Below are positions 44,349 to 55,351 of a stretch of DNA of 64,000 bases, piece after piece (position 1 is the stretch's first letter; each line of letters begins with the position of its first letter). Position numbers and translations under genes: made by a program. Under the pieces are notes generated by a model. It was not told the DNA's origin. It searched no databases and was given only the letters and a program-made list of their open reading frames with translations. This DNA comes from Dryococelus australis. Taxonomy: Eukaryota; Arthropoda; Insecta; Phasmatodea; Phasmatidae. The stretch lies in NCBI GenBank assembly GCA_029891345.1, contig CM056995.1, forward strand, positions 216,632,547-216,696,546, given 5' to 3'.

Positions 44349-44994
44349 TTACTCAGGAAGGACTCTGAGCTCGAATTACGAGCCACGCGTCATGGGCGGA
44401 GCCCCCACGGTCACACCTAATCGCCTCAGCTCTCAAGGCCACCGAACAGACGGCGACGAGGCCTTCACTTCACCTCTCTGGCCTGAGTTCCCCGTACAGC
44501 CATAGGCGAGATATGTTCCTTGGCCATGTTTACAGAAACGTTTTAATTACCCAACTAAGGTATTCTACTCAAGTAGGGAAGATCAATGTTAAAAGTTTGG
44601 CAACCAACAATTTTTCGCTGCTAGGTAAGCGTTAGTGTTGCATGTTCTGCAGATAATTCTCTAGTTTTTACTTTAAAAAGCAGGACAATTAAGATTATCA
44701 CAAAGAAATATTAAATAACTTCGTATCTAAGTAAAATATTTATCTTTTATCATTCGCGTAGCTTAAAATATTAATTAGAGGTTACCTTTTGGAACACTGC
44801 ACACCTACCGGCTGATATTTGCCCCGAGTAAGTCCAAACTCTCCTAAGCTGAGAATAATTAACCTTAACCCAACTGATGACGTGCAGGACACTGACAACC
44901 GTCTACAATGAAAACAGGAACGACATTGATGTTAATGACATTGTGACGCATAATTTGACCTAAGAGTGGAATGAAACCCCGCTTCCAATGTCAA
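44349..44994. other. Unassigned stretch
   Basis: Nothing recognised. Confidence 0.35.
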
Positions 44995-45110
44995 GAAGCG
45001 AGGGAGCGATACTGGCGACACTAACACGCACGCCTAGCGCCTCATCGCTCCTACGCGCAAGGCGTGCAGTGTTTCCGTAGTGACGATGTACTGTGTAAAT
45101 TACACCTGTA
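44995..45110 (+). repeat. Dispersed repeat I, fragment
   Basis: CACTAACACGCACGCCTAGC, ATCGCTCCTACGCGCAAGGC and CAGTGTTTCCGTAGTGACG match the start of the copy at 59465. Confidence 0.5.
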
Positions 45111-45500
45111 ACATAGGGGCTTTATTACACGTGATGAAAGACCACAGATTAAACTACGTCCGTATCTTTGTACTTTTCTCTTGCCACTTAAGGAAACTGC
45201 ATCGGCAAGCTTTAAAAATGCGATATTTAACCACTTTCGCGATTTTTTTCTCCAGGAATGCACTTAATACGACAAAAGTAAAATAATAGGGGCATAGATA
45301 ATTTTTTAAATCTTTTCTGATAAAAAGTCATTTTTGCAGAACACTTGTTTACCTTGATACGCGTATCCGCGCAAACGATTTCCCAAAAAACACGAGAGTT
45401 CATCCGACTCTTAATATGGAAATAATAGCCATAGGTCACGCCATATTATCCAGCTCTTCTGGCGAGTAGTTCGTTCTTTATTGAAAAGATATCAAAGAAA
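45111..45500. other. Unassigned stretch
   Basis: Nothing recognised. Confidence 0.35.
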
Positions 45501-45968
45501 AGGCTGTTCGCGTTAAAGTGAGCACTTTCGAAATTAACCTTAGAAAAAAGTCACTGCCCCTACCTACATATATCTTAACGGGCACCCTGGGTGACATGCG
45601 CCCAGTAAAGTTGGTAACAATGAAGAGAAAGTAGTTCTGTGTCTTAATAACGTCGATAAAAGTGTTAGGTAAACATTCGTGATGATTTTAATTATTTATT
45701 TCGATTTCTGTTTTTTTAATGCATAGAAATTCAAAAATTTGCAAATTTTGTAAAATATTTACTCTCTAATAATTTCACAGTTTTACTTGACCGACACATG
45801 AATAAAGTGACCAGGCGCATGGCTATGTTAATTTTACATATAGCGGAAGAATACGGAAGCATACAAGTATATCTTAATCAGGGCTTTCAAAAGTTCTCAG
45901 TATACTGTGAACAGCTTTTAAGGTTGATTTCAATTCACAAGTGCTCACTTTATCGTGAATAGCCTTTA
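45501..45968 (-). mobile_element. MITE-1 copy 8 plus an extra inverted end
   Basis: A reverse copy spans 45501-45917 (AGGCTGTTCGCGTTAAAGTG to CAGTATACTGTGAACAGCTT). Immediately after it, 45918-45968 is a forward-oriented MITE-1 right end (AAGGTTGATTTCAATTCACA to GTGAATAGCC). This is an end-to-end arrangement of two copies, one reduced to about 50 bp. Confidence 0.8.
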
Positions 45969-45977
45969 TCGAACATT

Positions 45978-46110
45978 CTGCAAAGTAGTTCAAGCACCAG
46001 GCAACTGGCAGCCAGCCAATAAGGAATATTCCACAACACACAGGAACCGATCGGACGCAAGGCCCGTTCCCCAGAGCCTAGCGCAGCCAATCAGAGTGTG
46101 GGTACGGCTG
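45978..46110 (-). repeat. Dispersed repeat M, copy 1
   Basis: The reverse complement (TGATTGGCTGCGCTAGGCTC; GGGCCTTGCGTCCGATCGGT; TTATTGGCTGGCTGCCAGTT) matches 47425-47535. It contains CCAAT-type motifs. Confidence 0.5.
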
Positions 46111-46329
46111 CCGGGGCCGACTATCGTTTTCCAGAAGACGGGGCGGCGAGCACGTATAGTTACGCAACCGCGACGTCGGAACAGACGAAGATCGTACGTA
46201 ACCCGTCGAGAAAGTTCTTTGGTCCGCGCCGCCGACGGTGGACAAACACACAGCTCTCGCGCGTGGGCCGTCGTGTAGTCGGGGGACCGCTCCTAGGTCC
46301 TGCAGATATATGTAGTTGAGTCACTTTCA
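46111..46329. other. GC-rich unassigned segment
   Basis: Strong GC content and several CGNCG runs; open in two frames on the plus strand with Arg-rich, low-complexity translation that is not recognised. Confidence 0.35.
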
Positions 46330-46337
46330 ACTATAGG

Positions 46338-46901
46338 GAGGGACCTGCGAAATTCCCATTATTTAGAGATGATCGAAAATCGCTGAAATGTTGTCAGCCA
46401 ACATGTCTTCTATGACACTTTAACTACGTTATTCTTTTATGATTGGCTGAACAAGGGTTTGACTCGGCTAAGCTGTTTGCAGACCAATCACGGACGTTCT
46501 GCCCTATAGGATTGGAATCCTCATTGGCCCAGTGAAATGGGGTAGTAGCTTCGTACACGCATGCCAGCCAATTAGGAAAGAAATCTGTCCAGACTGTGTA
46601 CAGTGCGTTGAATCCTAGAAAAAGTTAACTTTTCCCGCGATAAACCATCTTCTCTAGCGTTATTATTTGGGGACACGTTAAACTTGAAACATGTGTAACT
46701 TAGCTATACGTTTGTCACTGGACCATACTTCATGTGACACGCCCTCGGCAACTCTGCGCCAATCACATTGAGTTCAGTAAAAAACGGAGTGACTTCACAT
46801 CTGTGCAGCAGTCAATGGAGAAACGGCGCTGTCTCATTTACGTACAATAATGTGAAGTTTAGCCTGATGTAAAATAATAATGGGAATTTTGCAGGTCCCT
46901 G
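46338..46901. mobile_element. Long T8-C type element, perfect 8-bp duplication
   Basis: 564 bp, GAGGGACCTGCGAAATTCCC to GGGAATTTTGCAGGTCCCTG. Flanks ACTATAGG are identical (46330-46337 and 46902-46909). It is about twice the usual length; a second T8-C-like start (TTATTATTTGGGGACACGTT) occurs at 46662, so it is composite. Its target was the TATAGG end of MITE-1 copy 9. Confidence 0.82.
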
Positions 46902-46905
46902 ACTA

Positions 46906-47280
46906 TAGGCTGTTCACGGTATAATGAGACCTTTTGAAATCCCTGCTTGGATCTAATTGTATGTATGATCTGTATTCTTCCGCCTTACGTAAAATTAACG
47001 TTGTCATGCGCCTCATCTCCTTATTCATGCGTCGGTCAGGTGAATCTGTGGAATCATTGGAAAAGTGAATATGTTACAAATTTGGAAATTTTTACACTTC
47101 GATGCATTATAAAAACAGTACGTGAAAGGAATGATTTAAGTTATTACAAATGTTCACCTAACACCAAGTTTACTGGGTGCATGTCCCTCAGTGCGCCTGT
47201 TGAAATATATGTGGGTGGGGTGGGGCAGTGACATTTTCCAAGGTTGATTTCAAAAGTGCTCACTTTATCGTGAACATCCA
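46906..47280 (+). mobile_element. MITE-1 copy 9
   Basis: AGGCTGTTCACGGTATAATG to GTGCTCACTTTATCGTGAAC. An internal deletion of about 45 bp falls before ACCAAGTTTACTGGGTGCAT. Confidence 0.83.
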
Positions 47281-47424
47281 TTCGGCACTTGATGAAGATA
47301 CCTCTGGGGAAAAGTTATCCGTACTCATACTATCTTATTTATCATGTTGACGTAACAACACAAAGTAAATACGAACATGTGGACGAGACGGCGTAGCGGG
47401 GCCCTTTGATGTAGGCGTACCCAT

Positions 47425-47535
47425 TCTCTGATTGGCTGAGTGAATATTCGGATGTTGGCCTTGCGTCTGATCGGGTAATGCGTACTTTGGAAACTTCCCT
47501 ATTGGCAGGGATGCCACCTGGTACTATGTAAGTTT
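47425..47535 (+). repeat. Dispersed repeat M, copy 2
   Basis: CTGATTGGCTGAGTGAATAT, GGCCTTGCGTCTGATCGGGT and TCCCTATTGGCAGGGATGCC align with the reverse of 45978-46110. Confidence 0.5.
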
Positions 47536-47626
47536 CCAGTTGGTGGCAAATGACACCATTTTGCTGGCGTGTGTGGATGGACATCGCGGTACAAGCGGAT
47601 TTCTTACGTCTACATTCTTAAGTAAA

Positions 47627-47700
47627 GGCTGTTCATGGTGCGCACTTTTTTAATCAACCTTAGAAATATGTTCTCTACCCATAATTACATGTACATGTAC
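47627..47700 (-). mobile_element. MITE-1 end fragment
   Basis: AGGCTGTTCATGGTGCGCAC then TCAACCTTAGAAATATG: the right end of MITE-1 in reverse, truncated just before a SINE-A copy. Confidence 0.6.
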
Positions 47701-47717
47701 CTATGCTACAGCACACA

Positions 47718-47985
47718 GGGACCGCCGTGGTATAGTGATCAGACTACTCACCTCCCACTCAGGCGAACCGGGTTCCATTCGCGGCAGGGTCGCTCCCGGA
47801 TTTTCGCAACGTGTGAATCGCTCCGAACGATCCGCTTGTCGGCCAGTTTTCTCGGGGATCTCCCATTTCTCCCACCCCTTGCATTTTGGAGCTGCTCTGT
47901 AACTCGCTTCACCTTCGTCGGCTCACAAGACCTCCTTGTTAACAGCAGCCCAAATATCTCTACTCGACTCGACCTTACCCATTTA
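47718..47985 (+). mobile_element. SINE-A copy
   Basis: GGGACCGCCGTGGTATAGTG, B-box GGTTCCATTCGC (mutated), TTCTCGGGGATCTCCCATTT, and the tail CAAGACCTCCTTGTTAACAG. Confidence 0.8.
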
Positions 47986-48046
47986 AATGTTTCCTGAGCA
48001 AATACAGCAACGCTACTGTGGATGTAAGGGTCATGCGTTCTCAATA

Positions 48047-48385
48047 TAGGCTGTCACGATCAACTGAGGACTTTTGAAATACCTCCTTAATGTCTATTTG
48101 TAGGCACATTGTGCATCCTTCCACCTCATGTAAAATTATTATTACCATGGACGCATCACTTTATTCATGCGTCGGTCGAGTATATCTGTGAAATATTTCG
48201 AAAAGTAAATATTTGACATATTTGTTTATCATTAAATTTGTATGCAATAAAAAACAGGAAACAAAATAGTCTACTTTCTCCCCGTCAACCTCACTAGCCG
48301 TATGCCACTGAGTGTATTCCTTAGAATATATGCAGTTGGAAGTAGTGATGTTTTAGAACATTATTTGAAAAGAATAATCGTGATA
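48047..48385 (+). mobile_element. MITE-1 copy 11, diverged
   Basis: AGGCTGTCACGATCAACTGA to about AATAATCGTGATAAAT. The interior has lost about 80 bp. TA precedes it. Confidence 0.7.
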
Positions 48386-48445
48386 AATTTTCGAATAGTT
48401 TCTTACAGTGAAGTCACGCGCCAGGACCAGCAGAGGAAGTGGAGT

Positions 48446-48655
48446 TGAACAGCGAGGTCTTGATAGCCGAAGAGGCTGACTGAGGTGAGCACGGAACAAC
48501 GCCGGAATGAAAGGGCGCGGGGGGAACGGGAGATAACCGAGAAAACCCGCCGACCAATGGCATCGTCCGGCATGATTCCCACTTGCGAAAATCCGGTGAC
48601 CTCCACCTTGGTGGAAGGCGATCAGGCTAACCGCTGAGCCACCCGGTCCCACGAG
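48446..48655 (-). mobile_element. SINE-A copy
   Basis: AGCGAGGTCTTGATAGCC, GGCATCGTCCGGCATGATTC, and head complement GCTGAGCCACCCGGTCCC. The B-box part is deleted. The 174-codon minus ORF that spans it is a read-through of the SINE. Confidence 0.82.
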
Positions 48656-49120
48656 CCACGAAGGCACGTGCCAGGTGTGCAGGTCGGCGAGTGTAAAGAA
48701 CGAAGTTCCTGTCCCGCGGAAGCAGCACCGCCCACGGTCAGTCCACATCGGAAGTAGAGCCGACATCCACCTTCTGACTCTCCTTCCTTCCTGGAAGGCG
48801 GGCTGTTGCGTAATGCTCAGCGGGTCCTGCCTGGCTTTCCACGCCCCAGGCTGCAGACAGTCCAGTGGCCCGCTCATACAGAGGGATAATCATCCCCGAC
48901 GGCGATGTGCTTCTCCACACGCAGGACATCAAAACTGAAAATACCATTCTCTAGCCTACATACTTGCCATCAATATCTCAGTCTTCATAATGAAACTTCT
49001 CCCCGGACTACTAGTTGTAAACGACTAACGGACACTATAATTTAACGGGAGGTGCGGAATACATAAATTAAATTGCTCATCTTTACAGTTTCGTCGAAAT
49101 GACGTCCAATTTTGTATTAT
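48656..49120. other. GC-richer unassigned segment
   Basis: Bases 48656-48940 are GC-richer with overlapping ORFs on both strands; none is recognised. Confidence 0.35.
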
Positions 49121-49424
49121 TAAGGATAGGTGGAGAACGGAAAAATTCGCGAGTTCAATGACACGTAGGCTAGACTACACAGTCATGTATATACTCGTGC
49201 CTCAGATGTTTGTTCATTGGCTGCTGTCCCGTAGAGTAGCGAGTGTTACTTCGCACCTGGCAGTATGGCATTCCCTCATTCTTTCCTTGCAAGTCTGCTA
49301 TTGGCTTAGAGTCGTCAAAGGCGAGTCTAATAAACTGCGATCCAATTGCAAAGTCAACTTCAGCGTACAAGTGTTTGACGTCTATCTTGTCCTGAAATGA
49401 ACTCGCGAAATTTTCCTATCCCCA
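49121..49424 (+). mobile_element. T8-D element copy 1
   Basis: About 304 bp, TAAGGATAGG... to GCGAAATTTTCCTATCCC. Contains GTAGGCTAGACTACACAG, CATTGGCTGCTGTCCCG and CTATTGGCTTAGAGTCGTC. A second T8-D-like unit begins at its right edge and no matching duplication was found. Confidence 0.75.
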
Positions 49425-49898
49425 GGGATTGTAATATTTCGCTAATTCATTTCGGGACAAGATAGACGTCAATCACATTTACTGCGAAGTCACCTTCGAA
49501 ATTGGATCAACATTTTTTAGACCCGCCCTGCACTCCTCTGAGCCAATAGCAGACTCGTAAGGAAACACCTTGCAAATTCGATAACTTGGTTCAGTGACCT
49601 GCAGGCTAGACTCTGCAATCTTAAGTACAGATATGCTGATATAAACTGCACATTGGTTGTCTGTGGTCACAGTGGAAGGCGACAATTGGACACCATTCTC
49701 CAGGAGGTGTCAAACACCGTGTAGACCAATGCCAAAAGTTATATGAACGCACGTGTTTTTTAATTCTAGCGTGTCCCAAAATGAATTCGCCAATTCTTCA
49801 GTTCTCTACCAATGAACATACAGCTGAGGCTCCGGTATATAGAGGACAAAGGATTCTAGCTTATAGGTCACTGAACTCGCAAATTTTTCCTATCCTTA
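49424..49898 (-). mobile_element. T8-D-type composite
   Basis: Starts AGGGATTGTAATATTTCGCT and CTAATTCATTTCGGGACAAG (reverse of the copy-1 right end) and ends AACTCGCAAATTTTTCCTAT. Longer than normal, with internal T8-D-like boundary sequence near 49577 and 49790, so probably more than one insertion. Confidence 0.55.
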
Positions 49899-50142
49899 TT
49901 TATCAGATATTGAAAGTTGAACTAATATTAATTGAATATACGTATTACTGACTTCCTGAATTCAGAACGTTGAGAACAAAGCCGGAAATAAGTTCGTTGA
50001 CTAATGAAAGACTACAGCCAAAAGAAATACTATATCCAAGCAAAACAGAAACCTTAGCAAAAATATATAGAAGACATCAATACCTTGAAACTCCATTACC
50101 GCTTCTGGGATAAGGCGATCGCTTTACATATAGTGAGTTCAT

Positions 50143-50927
50143 TACTGCTCGCTGTAAACTGAGAACTTTCGAAAGGCCTGCTTAGCATCTTATTTTATGC
50201 CCATGTGTATTCGCACACAATATGTAAAATTGGTATTGTGCCGATCAAGTGAAACTGTGAAATAATGAAAAAAGATTAAATTCTTTACAAATTTCCGTAT
50301 TCTTACGAATGTTTACGAAATATTTTAAATACAACCACAAGACTTTTCCATTTGTCGTTACCAATTTAACACGTTGAGGTCTGCACAAATTTACTGACAC
50401 TTGAGACACATTACAAGTGAATCACCTATATACACTACTGGAAGAACACCGGTTAACACCGGTTCTGTTGGTGTCTGTGTTAGAACTCACCATCGTCCTA
50501 TTGGTTCATGCCACACCGGATACCATCCTGTACTTCATAGTGTTTATTATTGGCCGGTCATCAACCAATGGTAAGCCGAGCTGATACTGACCCAATCAAA
50601 TGTCCTTTATCGAACAAAAGCATTTACAATCAATCATGTCCCTTTGAGTGTCAATAAAAAAATTCTATCGTTAGCAATACCAACGTTACTGCGATGTTGT
50701 GTTCTTGTGGGGTCATGTAAAACACTGGCCGAACAAAGACTGCACATCCATGCGAGTTTTGTTCTGAACAACAAAGACGTTTTCAAATTTGCTTTGCTCG
50801 AGCTACACTCGAGCGTAGTCTACAACGTGTTAACTGTGCGCAAGCCAGTCAGTATTCCATTATATAAGGTCAGTGATATTTTCCAAAGGTTGATTTAAAA
50901 TGTGTTAAATTAACCGTGGGTAGTTTA
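50143..50927 (+). mobile_element. MITE-1 copy 12, host of a TTAA-1 element
   Basis: The left part TGTAAACTGAGAACTTTCGA and GGCCTGCTTAGCATCTTATT runs to TTGTCGTTACCAA. The right part resumes after the insertion with CTGTGCGCAAGCCAGTCAGT and runs to a diverged terminus at about 50927. Confidence 0.75.
50366..50833 (+). mobile_element. TTAA-1 copy 3, nested in MITE-1
   Basis: TTAACACGTTGAGGTCTGCA to AGTCTACAACGTGTTAA, with TTAA at 50366-50369 and 50830-50833. It interrupts MITE-1 at the conserved CCAACTTTACTGGGCGC site. Confidence 0.87.
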
Positions 50928-50956
50928 CAACAAAATTTAAACGAAAAATGAACTAC

Positions 50957-51305
50957 ATATTTGTGTAATTTTACACAAATATACGGGGCAGCACAATCTC
51001 CACACATGTTCGTGTATGTAGGCTACATGCGTACGTGTCATTTTACTGTGTGTCCCATGATTTTTTTACAAATACAATGCCAGTGTAATTTTACTATACA
51101 TATTATTCTGTTTATTAATTATCATGTTAAATCACAAGTACTCTGTATGCATCATTTTACTTTTTTTTTGCTGTCAATATCCAGACACATAATTTAAATT
51201 TACACAAACATTGTTAGTGTAATTTTATCATACCTGTGAGTTTATTTTACTAATCATCACATTATATCACATGTTCTCTGTATTTGTTATTTTATTATGC
51301 TTCCT
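50957..51305. repeat. Three-unit degenerate tandem array
   Basis: Units start near 50962, 51082 and 51216 with TGTAATTTTA; periods are about 120 and 134 bp. Shared later motifs are CATGTT..., CTCTGTAT and CATTTTAC or TATTTTAT. The first unit also holds a 12-bp-arm palindrome, ATATTTGTGTAA with its complement (50957-50982). Confidence 0.55.
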
Positions 51306-51344
51306 ACCAATTTTCTGCCGCACATTGTGTGTCTGTGTGTGTGT

Positions 51345-51684
51345 GTATCTTAAACGTGTTATACTTCTGTTAACACAAAAGAACGGCATCTTATTTTTGG
51401 TAAAATTTAACTTTTGCTCTATATTTCATCTATAAAATATAATATTTTTTCTAATTAATATGAACAAAAACAAGGAGAAAATAGGTGTGTTGATGACGCC
51501 TAGTAAGAAATAGTTCTTATAAAAAATATTATTTAATTAAGTGCTTACCAACGTGGTGCGTTCTCGCTCTGGTGTTATTTTGTAGACTCGGTTAAGCTTT
51601 GTTTGCATAAGGCGGTGTAATATCATGGAAGTAAAACATTAGCTGGGCTTCAGAAAAGTTGGAAGAAGCCGTGAACGGACTATA
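51345..51684 (+). mobile_element. Dispersed TIR element G, copy 3
   Basis: Aligns with 2430-2768: GTTAAGCTTTGTTTGCATAA, GGGCTTCAGAAAAGTTGGAA, then GAAGCCGTGAACGGACTATA. The left end is missing. Confidence 0.62.
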
Positions 51685-51704
51685 ACTTCGAATGGGAAAT
51701 ACTT

Positions 51705-53641
51705 GACTAAGGGCGAATCGTCGAGGGGGGGGGGGGGGTTCAGAATCTTGAACCCTCCAATTGGTGGTTGTTTTAACTTTTAGCATCGGATAAAATGAGA
51801 TTTTTTTAAAACCAGTTACTTGATTAAAATGCAATTTTTATACATACAGTATACCTAAAACATTAAAAGAAAGGTTTAAAATATATTCCGCTTGCCCATC
51901 CATTAAATATTGTTATTAATATGTTTGATCAAAATTTTATGCCCCTGGTAAGCATGTGGAGTGAATGTACAGCACAGTGCCTGTTTCCCCTCCTTCCACT
52001 CAAATTGCCACTGCTGAAGTTGATCTCAGTTACGCCACAGGACGTGACTAACATAATTGATAAGAAAAAAGAAACCAGTTTCATGCCCTCAATTTCATTT
52101 ATTACTTGATATCACAAGGGCGAAGAGATGAAGCTGTTTTTAACTGGACTACAAGTGTCAACTTATATATATATATATGTAGTACCCCACTCGCGACACA
52201 AAGTCGCAATGAAGCGACCGCTAAGAAAAAATTATATAGATATTTTCTGTAGCTGTGTTGTCATATTACATAAGCTCAATCATTTTCGAACTGACGATTT
52301 TTTTATGTTAGTTAATGATTGTCTACCCTTTAAGTAGGTAGGTAACCCTTAATGCCTCGTCAACAGTAGGGTCATTAAAGACGGTACTTTTTAACTATCA
52401 TCTGATAAATCGATGATCTAGTGTTATAACCACGATTAAATTCAGACACGTTGTGTATTATTATCTAAGAAAATATATTCCTTTTATTTTTCGTCCTTTT
52501 TCTCGTTATTCTCGTTGTACAGTATTTGATAATATTAAACTGTATACTTGTTAACCAGTGTTGAGGAAATAAGATTCTTGTGATAAAAGTGAGATCCTAT
52601 ATTTTAAGACCTATTTCGAAACATTATACCTTTGAAATAATTCTCGGGTTACTCACAGTAGCGAATTTTGGTTACCTTGAACACTCTGTAGTTATTAAGC
52701 GAGAACTTGTTAAAAGTCATCGGAAACTCAACCACCACAACGATGTTGCATTGCGAGTCACGCTTGCCCGTCAGTTTTCCGAGAGCCGTACCAATGGGTT
52801 CAGACATTATATGGCTAAGGTTTGGCGCATTTTGATGTCGTATACTCTGATAATTCAGATAAATACTGACTAAAATATATGGTCCGACAGTAATTTAATA
52901 TTTCCGGTGGCAACTGTATTCCTTCCAGTGGTTACATGTGCAATAGACTAATATCGGTGTTGTGTACTACCGTTACTTCAGCATGAAACTGTTTCTTACC
53001 AGTAATTTATCATTCCCTGTGGCGTGAAGTGCGAGATTTTCAACATTTGCATCCTGTTTACACATATCTCGCAGATTTACGGGGACAAAACCCACAAGCG
53101 ACTCCGGCCTAGAAACGTGTTCTGCGGATATGACACCACCCGAAAGCATGTCACGCTCCCAAGCAAAATATGGCGTTCCAAGTCGTTGACCTTCGCGTTG
53201 CCACACAAAACATTCCAGCCGCATGCGAGTTGCCACCCACCGATGGCCATGACTTCTAAGAAGTATAAATGGCAAGTACTTTTCAAACGGGTGAGAATTC
53301 TTCCTCGTCAAATGATAAATTTCTTAACAGAATGATCCAAAATATTTCATTTAGAAAATGGGACAATCCATTTAAGTGCCTAAGGGAGCTGAGACCCCTT
53401 CCCATTGGATATGTTTTTTTACAACTGATAAAATTCGGTTATTATTTAAACTAAATGCATTGTTAATAATGCAGTGTTAACACGTGCGCACAGACGAGAT
53501 TTAAAAATATCTTTAGATAGCCTATCCACGCAGTAATGGTATTTACTCGTATAATGTAGCATAGCGTAATGTTTTAACCAAATTCACAGTATCAAAGCCC
53601 TCAATTATCTCCATCCCTCAAGAATCCCTTGATCCGCCACT
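51705..53641. mobile_element. Possible degenerate hAT element
   Basis: The right edge, read in reverse, is CAGTGGCGGATCAAGGGATT, a typical hAT-type end. At the left edge, AGGGCGAATCGTCGAGGGGG with a G run resembles the same end. No hAT transposase can be read between them, the flanking 8-mers do not match, and the interior is AT-rich with short unrecognised ORFs. The pairing of the two ends is an inference. Confidence 0.3.
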
Positions 53642-53645
53642 GACC

Positions 53646-53862
53646 ATGAGCTGCTCCCTCCCTCCCAGGCGATCCGGGTTCAATCCCCAGCCGAGTCACT
53701 CAGGATTTTCGCATGTGGGAATCAAGCCGGACGATGCCGTTGGTCAGCGGGTTTCCTAGGGGATCTCCCGTTTCCCCCGTCCTTTCATTCCGGCGCTGCT
53801 CCATACTCACCTCAATCGCCCTCATCGGCTGTCAAGACCTCGGTGTTAAGAGCCGTCCAAAT
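53646..53862 (+). mobile_element. SINE-A copy, head truncated
   Basis: CCCAGGCGATCCGGGTTCAA (B box GGTTCAATCCCC), GGACGATGCCGTTGGTCAGC, CTTTCATTCCGGCGCTGCTC and the tail TCAAGACCTCGGTGTTAAGA. Confidence 0.85.
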
Positions 53863-53863
53863 G

Positions 53864-53920
<57 letters not shown>
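53864..53920. repeat. CT then CA compound microsatellite
   Basis: (TC)n followed by (AC)n, directly at the 3' end of SINE-A. Confidence 0.95.
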
Positions 53921-54626
53921 TTCACTGACTATGAGTACCTAGTTGTTCGGGGAAAGTAGTCATTATTTTACCTTCAAATTCTGCTATATTTTGTAACAGA
54001 CTAAACTTATCTGCAAGACCCGAAATAGTCTCCGTACACGCTCAGGGACACACCCAAGGCAGTAAGTCCCGTCCATGAAGAAACATGACTCCATGAAACA
54101 ACTAAGTCCCGGAAGTTACTTTATAACACTATCACTGTTTTCGAAGAGAGATTCCTCTAAGAAGTGACTCAGTAGTATAAAAACGCGCGTTTCGACAACT
54201 AAAGCATTAAGAAATATATAAATTGCAAATGTCTTCAGCAGAGAAAGTTTCGTTAAAAGTTCTATAATGAAACATTTCATTATTTTATATTTGTGCGAAC
54301 TACGGTTCAAATCGTAAACATTACCTAGGACAAAAATAATTCGACTCCATATTTTTTGCACAATAACATGTTAAAATCACAAATCAAGTGTTGTTGAGAG
54401 GTAAAAATAATAAAAACTAGATCGCCTGCTGAAATGTGGTAGACTTATTTCACGTTCAAATAAGATAACATGAGTTACTTCACGAAAGATTTGAAATCGT
54501 GCTATGAAATGTTTCCGTAATATTTAAAAATTGCTAAAATGAAGATTTTTGCATATATTTATGTGCACCAATGTAAGATTTTTTGAAAAACAGTTATGTT
54601 TAAATGAATTGATACATGATATTTCA
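53921..54626. other. AT-rich unassigned stretch
   Basis: Nothing recognised. Confidence 0.4.
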
Positions 54627-54697
54627 CTCATACATGGGGTGATTATTCAAAGGTTTGATTAATAAACGTTTGAAGGAACCGCGAGACTATAATCTGT
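54627..54697 (-). mobile_element. Element G end fragment
   Basis: CATACATGGGGTGATTATTC and AAAGGTTTGATTAATAAACG match one end of element G. Confidence 0.6.
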
Positions 54698-54927
54698 GGG
54701 TGAATGTATGACAATCATCTAAGAAGGCGATGTGAATGGCTAACGAAAGAAAATAAAAATGTTAAAAAAGACTGTCTGTAACCCGGCAAAATAAAGTTAC
54801 GCGGTCCCAACGGCAAGCCAAAAGCCAAATAAAATCAGAGGAGAATAAAGAAGAGCAAAGGGAATAACTTATACCCCTGCATTACTTATAAAGATCACAG
54901 GTGTGTGGGTGATAAGCAAGATAGATA
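54698..54927. other. Unassigned stretch
   Basis: AT-rich; nothing recognised. Confidence 0.35.
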
Positions 54928-55350
54928 TATGCTGTTCATGGTAAACTGAGCACTTTTGAAAGCCCTGCTTATGATCTACTTGTGATACCGTTGTGTATTC
55001 TTCCTGTACAAGTAAAATCAACATTGTCATGAGTCTGATGACTTTATTCATGCGTCGGCAAAGTGAAAGTGTAAAATTATTGATATTGTAAATATTTTAC
55101 AAATGTGGTAATTTCTACAGTTCATTGCATTAAAAAACTTGAAACCAATATAAATCGTTTCAGTATTCACAAATGTTGAACCTAACACATTTAATTCAGC
55201 GTTAAGACTTGGAACTACTTTTCCCTCTGTCGTTACCAGTTTTACTGGGCGCTTGCTAATCAGTGCGCCCGTTAAAACATATGCAGGTAGGGAGAGTGAC
55301 ATATTTCTGAGGTTAATATCGAAAGTGCTCATTTTACTGTGAACCGTCTA
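54928..55350 (+). mobile_element. MITE-1 copy 13
   Basis: TGCTGTTCATGGTAAACTGA to AGTGCTCATTTTACTGTGAA, with the full core (GACTTTATTCATGCGTCGGC; GTCGTTACCAGTTTTACTGG). SINE-B abuts its right end. Confidence 0.86.
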
Positions 55351-55351
55351 T

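Noticed and set aside
48353-48877. 174-codon minus-strand ORF, the longest in the window
   Set aside because: It runs through SINE-A and GC-rich flanking sequence, with no domain signature.
51723-51740. G-run as a G-quadruplex regulatory site (also 10690, 31410, 40128, 56011)
   Set aside because: Single homopolymer runs of this kind are better explained by slippage; only the run in repeat L is kept as notable because it is shared by two copies.
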